Of a stretch of DNA of 6,484 bases, positions 1 to 5,811 are shown one piece after another (position 1 is the first letter of the stretch; every line of letters begins with the position of its first letter). Source of the DNA: JAMCRM01 sp041685075 (GTDB lineage Bacteria; Acidobacteriota; Terriglobia; Bryobacterales; Bryobacteraceae); assembly GCA_041685075.1 (NCBI GenBank), contig JAWLGN010000306.1, forward strand, positions 1-6,484. The letters run 5' to 3'. The position numbers and the translations under genes are program-made. The notes under the pieces were generated by a model. The model ran no database searches. It had not been told where the DNA came from and saw nothing but the letters and a program-made list of their open reading frames with translations.

Positions 1-1066
1 CCGGCAGGCGCATCTCTCCCACCAGGTTCACCAAGTAGAGCAATCCGCCGTACCGCGTGCGGGAAACTTCGCGGCCGTCTTCGAGCGTCTCTTCGGAGGT
101 CTCCGCGCCCGGCATTTCGCCACGCGGGCGAGTGGTTTCCGCGTCGTCGCGCGCGCGTGCGTGCCGTTTTGCGGGAGGCTGCCGCGGCGGTTCCGCTGCA
201 GGCCGTTCGCCCGGCGGGGCGATCAGCGCATCGGCGATGGCGTCGATGAGCGCCCGCGCGCGCCGCGGCGCACGCGCCACCGCAGGGTCGCGCTCCAGCA
301 GCACCAGGGCGGCCTGCGCGCGCCGCACGTCCGCCTCGACCGGCCTGCCACCGTAAGCCGCGGCAAGCGCCGCGCGCAGGGGCGAGTTCTCAGCCAGGCG
401 CAGCGCGCGCGACGGCGGCTCGTGCGTTCCGGGGATGCGTGTTCCGTCCAGCAGGTCCGCCGCACCGCCGGACACCGCGAGCGCGCTACTCGCCAGCAGC
501 CGCCACTCCTCGCCGGCGATTTCGGTAAAGATCCGCGCGGCCATGAACCGCCCTCGCGCGGCGCGCTCCGCCAGGGTCCGCAACACCGGCACGATGGCGG
601 CCGGCTCGCGCACCAGCGCACGGATCCAACAGGAGACCGCTTCGCGCCGGCCGGCGGCTTCCGGACCGTCCCACAGTCCCATGCGCTGCCACGCCCACAC
701 GCGCGCCCGGTCACCCGTGATGGCGCACTCCGCCATATCGAGCAGCGCGTGGATGCGGGTGGCGTAGCGCACAAGGCCCGACCGCGAGACACCGCGCGCG
801 GCCCGCGCCAGCGCTTCGGCAAGCGCCGCGCTCCACATGGCCGCCAGGTCCACATCGCCGGGCAGACCTCTCAACCGCAGGGGCACATAGAGCTCCCGGA
901 TGCAGATCTCTTCGCGGCCGTCCACCCCGGCGAGTTCCAGGGCGTGGTCGAAGGCATCGCCCACAACGCTTGCCAGCACGCGGTCCAATCGCCGCCGCTC
1001 TTGAGCCAGAGACTCCGGCAGCCGGTAGCGCGCGGCAAACTTCCGGACGTGCACCTCCACCGGCAT
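1..1066 (-). CDS. Partial helical protein, possible eCIS tape-measure-family protein (3' end outside window)
   Basis: An open frame starts at the ATG at 1066-1064 and runs stop-free for 355 codons off the left edge. It is easily missed because no stop lies in the window. The start overlaps the upstream stop as TGATG. Residues 1-45 look like an amphipathic, Arg-rich helix region; residues 53-68 hold a strand-like ICIRELYVPLRLRG segment; residues 72-280 are Ala/Leu/Arg-rich and mostly helical; residues 283-335 are a Pro/Arg/acidic low-complexity linker; and the frame ends in a hydrophobic GGLLYLVNLVGEM stretch. This order (short N-terminal helix, 'I.i..L.v.l.l' strand, long helical body, then 'GLL.L' block) resembles the family annotated as contractile injection system tape measure protein. 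The place directly after the gpI-like gene fits that (afp14 lies downstream of afp12). The similarity is by pattern only. The gene itself is secure; the function is an inference, and a chaperone or assembly role is possible. Confidence 0.68.
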   Translation of the reverse strand, partial: MPVEVHVRKFAARYRLPESLAQERRRLDRVLASVVGDAFDHALELAGVDGREEICIRELYVPLRLRGLPGDVDLAAMWSAALAEALARAARGVSRSGLVRYATRIHALLDMAECAITGDRARVWAWQRMGLWDGPEAAGRREAVSCWIRALVREPAAIVPVLRTLAERAARGRFMAARIFTEIAGEEWRLLASSALAVSGGAADLLDGTRIPGTHEPPSRALRLAENSPLRAALAAAYGGRPVEADVRRAQAALVLLERDPAVARAPRRARALIDAIADALIAPPGERPAAEPPRQPPAKRHARARDDAETTRPRGEMPGAETSEETLEDGREVSRTRYGGLLYLVNLVGEMRLP

Positions 1067-1068
1067 CA
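1064..1068 (-). promoter_or_regulatory. TGATG stop-start overlap coupling the wedge gene to the helical tape-measure candidate
   Basis: The coding strand reads TGATG. The TGA (1068-1066) closes the 722-residue protein and the ATG (1066-1064) opens the next frame. GAGGG and GGG runs lie just upstream and could act as a modest ribosome binding site. This junction supports the chosen start and co-translation. Confidence 0.75.
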
Positions 1069-3234
1069 CCCGACCCTCGTATCCACGCCCAGCCGCGAGG
1101 CCTCCGGCGTTACGCCCGGCTGCGCCCGCCCGAGCACGGCGGTCCGCCCGATGGTGGTGCCGCCAATCCGCAGCAAGTCAAAACCGCCGCTGTGGCCGAT
1201 GATGGCGGTGAGTCCCACGTGCAGCCCGCGTCCCACGCGCATGCCGCCGGCCGCGGTACAGATGTCGAAGATAGTGTGGGCGGGCCGGTGCAGCTCCAGG
1301 ATATGATGCGCCACTTCGATCTTCTCTTCGCTGAGCAGCGCCGGAATCATCACGCTGAAGCGATGCGCGTGGGTATCGAAGGCGTCGGCGGCGGAACCGG
1401 AGATGGGCGCCGGCCCTTCGTCACCCAACTCCCCGCCCACCCGGAAACCCGCGCCCAGAATGGCGTTAGAATCGGGCGCGCCCTCCGACCCAACGGCACC
1501 CACGCCGCGGGTGCGCCACTTCTCGATGATCAGCGGCTCGACGCCCAGGTAGATGGTGAGGAAGCGGCGCAGCCCTGGGATGGTGCCGCGGAAGCGGAAC
1601 AGCCAGGCGGCTTCGCGGATGGCGGTTCTGCGCACAGCTTCGGGCCAGCGCTCGTCGAGCACCAGCCCGACGAACCCCGCCAGCCAGGGAAGCACCTCGG
1701 CCGGCGCCGAACGCGGATCGATGAGCGCATGTCGCGCGGCGGATTTCGCCTCCAGCTCTCCCGCGACGCCATCCGGAAGCGCGAGGTAGCGGCGCAGGAA
1801 ATCCGCCATCAGGGCGTCGCGCGAATAGGTGGCCGGCAGGCGCCGCAGGTGATCGTGGCTGGGATATTCGGCGCGCAGGGAGCGCACGCGCGGCGTCACG
1901 CGCGAGTTACCCGCCAGGTCCAGCGCCACCCAGAGATAGCGGCCCGGAGGCGCGATCACGGGCAGTTCGTAGGTCTCGAAGGGATCGTTTTCCGCGGGAC
2001 GCACCCACGGCAACTCGCGCCCGGTATTCCTGTGATGGAGCGGCCGTGCGGGAGCATCCGAGATGGCGGCCAGCGGCGGCATCGGCGGTGAGAGATCCGG
2101 CCGGTGCACGGTGGCGCTTTCAACGTTCGCCGGGAGCGCCGGCGGCACCAGCGGCTCGCCCGGGGCGGGCGGGTCGTCCATCGTCAGGACCCGCACCGTG
2201 ATGCTGGTGCGGCGCGGGATGCAGGCATCGAGAAAGATGCGTCCCCACTGGGTGCGATACTCCCCGCTATCGAAACGGAAGCCCGTCACGCTGCCCTCCG
2301 GACGGAAGCGCAGGCGGGCGGCCACCGCGTGGCGGAAGCCGTTAGCGGTCCAGAAGAGGATGCGCCCGTCCGGCGCGCGAACGATGCCGCGGCCGTCATA
2401 ATTCTTGGCTTTGAGCGGAGGAAGGTTGGTCACGGAGCCCGGCTCGATGCGCTTGCGAAACAGATCCTGCTCCGCAAGGTGCGCCACCACCAGGACCGGC
2501 GGCGTCTCCTGAAGAAACTCGATGTCGGTGGCCCAGGGCGTGGGGATGTCGTGCCCGGCGCCAACGACGCGCGTGGCCGCGGTGCCCGCTCCCTCGAGCA
2601 GGAAGAGTTCGCCTGCGGGGGAAACCGCCGCGCGAGCGGGTGTGGTTACGCCGCCCGGCAGCGGTATCTCGCGCGGCAGGCGGCGGGCATCCATCACCCA
2701 CACTCCCGCGGGATCTTCGGTCACTACGTAGACCGTCGTGTTGAAAGCCGCAACGTCCACGGGACGCCCGGGAAAAGCCACTCGGCGAAGCACGCGCCGG
2801 CTCCACAGGTCGATTACGGGAACGCGCCGCGCGCCGGCTTCGGCGACAAACAGGCGGTCGTTAGCGTCCACCGCCAGTCCCCGCGGCTCCTGAAACGGTG
2901 TGGGCGGCTTCACCGGATGGAACTCCCCAACCGCTTCCGTATCGCCGGCGATGATGAGATTTTCGTCCGGCTCCGGGCGCGCTACCGGCTCGAGCGGGTC
3001 CTGACTGGCCCACAGATGATGCTCCAGCCGCCCTTCTTCGGGAACGCTGCGATGCAGCCGGCAATGCGAATCGAACGCCAGACCCGCGGCGAGAGGCGCC
3101 TCACCGCCCTCCGGCGCGGACGCCACTTCATCCAGCCAGGACAACTGCACCGCGCCGCCCACGAGCGCCGTCTGCAAGTGCGAGCAGCGCAGCCATTGGT
3201 CGCCCGTCTGAATGAGCGCGAAGGAGCGAGGCAT
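1066..3234 (-). CDS. Baseplate wedge protein, tail protein I-like (TIGR02242 / Afp12-like) with beta-propeller-like N-terminal half
   Basis: A 722-residue protein that probably forms the outer baseplate wedge with the gpJ-like protein. Residues 457-655 match the phage tail domain TIGR02242: HLRRLPATY at 462-470, ADFLRRYL at 477-484, the hallmark DPRSAPAEVLPWLAGFVGL near 506-524, the ERW-PEAVRR segment near 528-536, the RFRGTIPGLRRFL block at 547-559, and RFSVMIP followed by HRPAHTIFDI to about 658. Residues 315-455 look like the beta-sandwich that usually precedes this domain (RTQWGRIFLDACIP, then GRYLWVALDLAGN). Residues 110-305 contain NHL/propeller-like strand repeats (GLAVDANDRLFVAEAG, AAVSPAGELFLLEG, GIVRAPDGRILFWTANG). 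Residues 662-702 form a Gly-rich beta tail with repeated VG/IG steps. No signal peptide is seen. A strong GGGAGGAG ribosome binding site lies 9 bases before the ATG, and the preceding stop is 3 bases away. Family assignment is firm; the propeller's ligand is unknown. Confidence 0.92.
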   Translation of the reverse strand: MPRSFALIQTGDQWLRCSHLQTALVGGAVQLSWLDEVASAPEGGEAPLAAGLAFDSHCRLHRSVPEEGRLEHHLWASQDPLEPVARPEPDENLIIAGDTEAVGEFHPVKPPTPFQEPRGLAVDANDRLFVAEAGARRVPVIDLWSRRVLRRVAFPGRPVDVAAFNTTVYVVTEDPAGVWVMDARRLPREIPLPGGVTTPARAAVSPAGELFLLEGAGTAATRVVGAGHDIPTPWATDIEFLQETPPVLVVAHLAEQDLFRKRIEPGSVTNLPPLKAKNYDGRGIVRAPDGRILFWTANGFRHAVAARLRFRPEGSVTGFRFDSGEYRTQWGRIFLDACIPRRTSITVRVLTMDDPPAPGEPLVPPALPANVESATVHRPDLSPPMPPLAAISDAPARPLHHRNTGRELPWVRPAENDPFETYELPVIAPPGRYLWVALDLAGNSRVTPRVRSLRAEYPSHDHLRRLPATYSRDALMADFLRRYLALPDGVAGELEAKSAARHALIDPRSAPAEVLPWLAGFVGLVLDERWPEAVRRTAIREAAWLFRFRGTIPGLRRFLTIYLGVEPLIIEKWRTRGVGAVGSEGAPDSNAILGAGFRVGGELGDEGPAPISGSAADAFDTHAHRFSVMIPALLSEEKIEVAHHILELHRPAHTIFDICTAAGGMRVGRGLHVGLTAIIGHSGGFDLLRIGGTTIGRTAVLGRAQPGVTPEASRLGVDTRVG

Positions 3235-3237
3235 TTT

Positions 3238-5415
3238 TCAGCACTCCTCCCGAATGACCGGCACAGGCACCGCCACCTTGTCCGCTTCGGGCGGCAGGAT
3301 GCGCGTTCCCGCGGGCGGCGGCGTTCCTTCCACGACGCTGATCTCGGCCAGCTCCGGCACTTCCCAGGCGTTCAGATTCACGGTGCCCGGCACCCACTCG
3401 CCGGTTTCCGGGTTCAGTCCGGCCACGTTGAGTCCTTCCAGGAACTCCACGCCTTCCACTTGCAGCGCCGCCGCCTCCAGTTCCGGGCCGTGCACTCTGC
3501 GGCCGAGCGGCCAGCCGGTTCCCGAAGGTCCGTAGGGCGGCAGCGGCGCCAGATACTGCCGCAGGACGAGCTCCACCCACTGCCGCACCGCGCCCGCACC
3601 ATAGCCCGGCTTCACCTGCAACCCCACCGAGACCGCCACCTTGCGATAGACCGGAGGGATGACGTACAGTTCCGTCGTAACCAGCCTGCGTTTGTCCAGC
3701 CACGAGCAGACGTCACGCAGAAGGTCGCGGCTGGGCAGCGGCGCATTGGGATGCTTGGGATCTTCCTTGGGCCAGACCGCCACGCTCACCACTCCGGCGC
3801 GCGGCGAACTTTTCGTCGGCGGGTGAAACAGCGGCAGGCACTCCGCGCGGCCCACCTGCGCCCCCGGAGTGGCAAGCGCCAGTTCCTGAAAATCGCCTGA
3901 CGTGACGGCGCGGTCGCGGCGGCGCAGTTCGCCCGGGATGCGCTGGAGCGCGGCTTCGAGCGGCTCCTTATCCGCCCCGCCGTGCGCGCGGAGCGGGTTC
4001 TGCACGTCCTTCACCGGCGCCGCGGTGAGCCGGTTGGCGGCCTTGGGTGCGACGTTGCCCGCCGCGCCGCCGCCGTAGCGGTACTCGACCGCGCGGATGC
4101 GGCGGCCGATCTGCGGCGCGTGGCCCTGTAACCCGTTGCCGAACCGCACGAAGCCCGCTTCGAGATCGACGGTGTAATGCAGATCGTCCGGCCCGCTGAT
4201 GTGGAAGCCGTCGACGGCGGTCCAGGGCTGGAAGCGCCCGGCATCGTCCTCCACCTCCACCACCAGGCTGCCCTCCACCACGGGCGTATGGACCAGTTGG
4301 TAGACCTGGTTCGGCTGCCCCGTGCCGGTTCCCAAGAACTCGGCGGCGCTCTTCACCGTCTGGGTGACTTCGGCTGCGTTGGCGCCGATGAACTGCACTT
4401 TCCCCGGCCGGCTGCCGTCCAGGCGGAAGCCGCGAATCCAGAAGAGGATCTTCTCTTCGCTTTCATCGTCGAGCACCGGTGGAAACTGCCCTGTGCCGCG
4501 GGCGTCTGCATCAGAAACGGGGAAGGTGCCCACGCCCGCGGGATTGCCGGGCTTGGGCGAATCCTTGGGCAGCCGCAGGCGAACCACGCCTTCCTGGCTG
4601 AGCCCGCGGGTGGTATCGCCCACCAGCGCCACCGGGCGGTAAACCGGCCGGTCGTCGGGATCGAGATCTCCGGTCGAAACCTCCCACTGGACCGCGGGCG
4701 CCGGCGCCTGCGCACCCGCCCCGGGGCAGGCCTCCACCTCTTCGAGAGCCGGCGCCACGGGATCCGGGATGAAGCCGATGTTCAGGATGGCATCGCCCAT
4801 CAGGGAGATGGCGGCAGTCTTGGCATTGAGCACCGCGATCCAGACGATACCGTCCACGGTGGCGGAGAAGTCCACCGGCAGGCTGTCGGCGTTATCGGGA
4901 ACGATCTGGTTCTCGTAGAAAACCGGCTCCTCGTCCGTCGCCAGGGGACCTATGGCATCGAGCGCCCGCACGGCGAATTCGAAGGCCTCCGGATCGGTCT
5001 CCGACTCCGGACGCGGCGCGGCGATGCGGGCCACCCCCAGCATGGTCACCGGGTAGGCCAGAACTTCCGTGCGGGTCTCGAAGGGAACTTTGCCGGCCTT
5101 GACCTCGGTCCCCATGCGCACCAGCGTGCCGGCCGGGTTGTCCGCGCTCATGGTGATGAGCGCGCGCGCTGGAACCGCCGGCCGGACGGGAATCTGCAAC
5201 AGCCGCAGGTAGGCCAGCAGCGTGGCTTCCGGAATCTGGTTGAAGCGGAAGAGCAGGTTTTCGCCCAGAAACGCGAACAGCTCAAGCAGCGTGATCCCCG
5301 GATCGGTGGCGTTGTGGTCGCTCCACTCCGGAGCGTAGACGGAGATCTTCTGCACCAGCTCGTCGCGAAGCTGCTGGTACGACCGGTTGTCCAGAATGGG
5401 GCTCGGCAGTGCCAT
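3238..5415 (-). CDS. Baseplate J-like protein (gpJ / Afp11-like, TIGR02243-type putative baseplate assembly protein)
   Basis: A 725-residue core baseplate wedge protein, expected to bind the gp25-like protein and the tail protein I-like protein and to form the ring that triggers sheath contraction. The N-terminus is typical of the TIGR02243 group: LDNRSYQQLRDEL at 8-20, then DPGITLLELFAFLGENLLFR at 38-57, and an FNQIPEATLLAYLRLL segment. The conserved baseplate-J signature is at 422-450: FVRFGNGLQGHAP, then RAVEYRYGGGAAGNV. It is followed by NPLRAHGGADKEPLEAA at 473-489 and RAVTSGDFQELA at 502-513. The C-terminal third (580-700) has strand-helix units like those of phage gp6/gpJ arms. Residues about 220-345 form a Pro/Ala/Gly-rich linker and an extra beta-rich segment. 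The ATG at 5415 starts 6 bases after the gp25 stop with only a weak upstream GGAA, so translation probably relies on coupling. The protein is full length with no frameshift. Confidence 0.95.
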   Translation of the reverse strand: MALPSPILDNRSYQQLRDELVQKISVYAPEWSDHNATDPGITLLELFAFLGENLLFRFNQIPEATLLAYLRLLQIPVRPAVPARALITMSADNPAGTLVRMGTEVKAGKVPFETRTEVLAYPVTMLGVARIAAPRPESETDPEAFEFAVRALDAIGPLATDEEPVFYENQIVPDNADSLPVDFSATVDGIVWIAVLNAKTAAISLMGDAILNIGFIPDPVAPALEEVEACPGAGAQAPAPAVQWEVSTGDLDPDDRPVYRPVALVGDTTRGLSQEGVVRLRLPKDSPKPGNPAGVGTFPVSDADARGTGQFPPVLDDESEEKILFWIRGFRLDGSRPGKVQFIGANAAEVTQTVKSAAEFLGTGTGQPNQVYQLVHTPVVEGSLVVEVEDDAGRFQPWTAVDGFHISGPDDLHYTVDLEAGFVRFGNGLQGHAPQIGRRIRAVEYRYGGGAAGNVAPKAANRLTAAPVKDVQNPLRAHGGADKEPLEAALQRIPGELRRRDRAVTSGDFQELALATPGAQVGRAECLPLFHPPTKSSPRAGVVSVAVWPKEDPKHPNAPLPSRDLLRDVCSWLDKRRLVTTELYVIPPVYRKVAVSVGLQVKPGYGAGAVRQWVELVLRQYLAPLPPYGPSGTGWPLGRRVHGPELEAAALQVEGVEFLEGLNVAGLNPETGEWVPGTVNLNAWEVPELAEISVVEGTPPPAGTRILPPEADKVAVPVPVIREEC
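3244..3251 (-). promoter_or_regulatory. Strong Shine-Dalgarno site for the wedge (tail protein I-like) gene
   Basis: On the coding strand this reads GGGAGGAG and lies 9 bases before the ATG at 3234. It falls within the last codons of the gpJ-like gene and is the best ribosome binding site in the window. It fixes the start of the downstream gene and suggests that this gene recruits ribosomes itself, while the neighbouring junctions depend more on coupling. Confidence 0.8.
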
Positions 5416-5421
5416 GGGCGC

Positions 5422-5811
5422 TTATTCCAGGTAGAACGGGTAGACCAGGTTGTCCTTGCGTCCGTCTCTTGCGTGAACGTAGGCGATGGCGATGAGCACC
5501 AGCGCCGGATCGTCTCCGGGTTCGACCCGCACCTCCTCCAGTTGGATACGCGGCTCGAGCGCCGTCAGCGCGCGCTCCACTTCGTTGCGGATCATGGCGC
5601 GCGTCGACGTCGTATTGGGCTTCATCAGGAAGCGGCGCAGCCCGCAGCCGAAGGTGGGGCGCATGATGCGCTCACCGGGTTCGGTTTCGAGAATAATCAA
5701 AATCGACTGCCGGACCTTCTCCGGTCCGGCGGCATACTCCAGCGCCCCGCTGTTCAGCGCCGGCCGCACGGGGAAGCTCCAACCCGATCCCAGGTGCCTT
5801 AGTGCGTTCAT
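5422..5811 (-). CDS. GPW/gp25-family baseplate wedge protein (Afp9 / TssE-like)
   Basis: A small baseplate wedge protein of the gp25/TssE family, which in related machines joins the baseplate to the first sheath ring. The whole protein fits the family: GSGWSFPV at 9-16, GPEKVRQSILIILETEPGER around 29-48 (family helix and 'T.pGER' loop), RPTFGCGLRRFL at 51-62, IRNEVERALTALEPRI at 74-89 containing the EPRI motif diagnostic of gp25, then a C-terminal strand ending DNLVYPFYLE. I chose the ATG at 5811 (129 residues), which overlaps the upstream stop as ATGA. A GTG at 5823 in the same frame would add four Asp-rich residues (V/M-DDD) but lies inside the upstream gene without a better ribosome binding site. 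The length is normal for the family. It is coupled to the gpJ-like gene 6 bases downstream, as in many phage and eCIS loci. Confidence 0.95.
   Translation of the reverse strand: MNALRHLGSGWSFPVRPALNSGALEYAAGPEKVRQSILIILETEPGERIMRPTFGCGLRRFLMKPNTTSTRAMIRNEVERALTALEPRIQLEEVRVEPGDDPALVLIAIAYVHARDGRKDNLVYPFYLE
5808..5811 (-). promoter_or_regulatory. ATGA stop-start overlap coupling the hydrophobic-protein gene to the gp25 gene
   Basis: The coding strand reads ATGA. The ATG (5811-5809) opens the gp25-like gene and the TGA (5810-5808) closes the upstream gene. Such four-base overlaps usually allow termination-reinitiation, so the upstream protein and gp25 are likely made together. A weak GGAG lies 11 bases upstream. 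Confidence 0.75.

Noticed and set aside
223..855. Minus-strand 210-residue open frame.
   Set aside because: It is a shadow in another frame of the left-edge gene starting at 1066. Its composition is Arg/Cys/Trp/Ser-heavy and low in normal hydrophobic patterning, and it leaves no gene for the coupled ATG at 1066.
5709..5730. Perfect 8-bp inverted repeat with a 6-base loop inside the gp25 gene.
   Set aside because: It lies within conserved coding sequence (A-G-P-E-K-V-R-Q), has no U-tract, and one such stem is expected by chance in a GC-rich window of this size.
161..5802. Long plus-strand open frames (161-1306, 970-2091, 2104-3900, 4177-5802).
   Set aside because: They lie antisense to recognisable baseplate genes, are rich in Arg/His/Gln/Gly/Pro with no domain pattern, and overlap each other. 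They reflect strong G/C third-position bias on the real strand.
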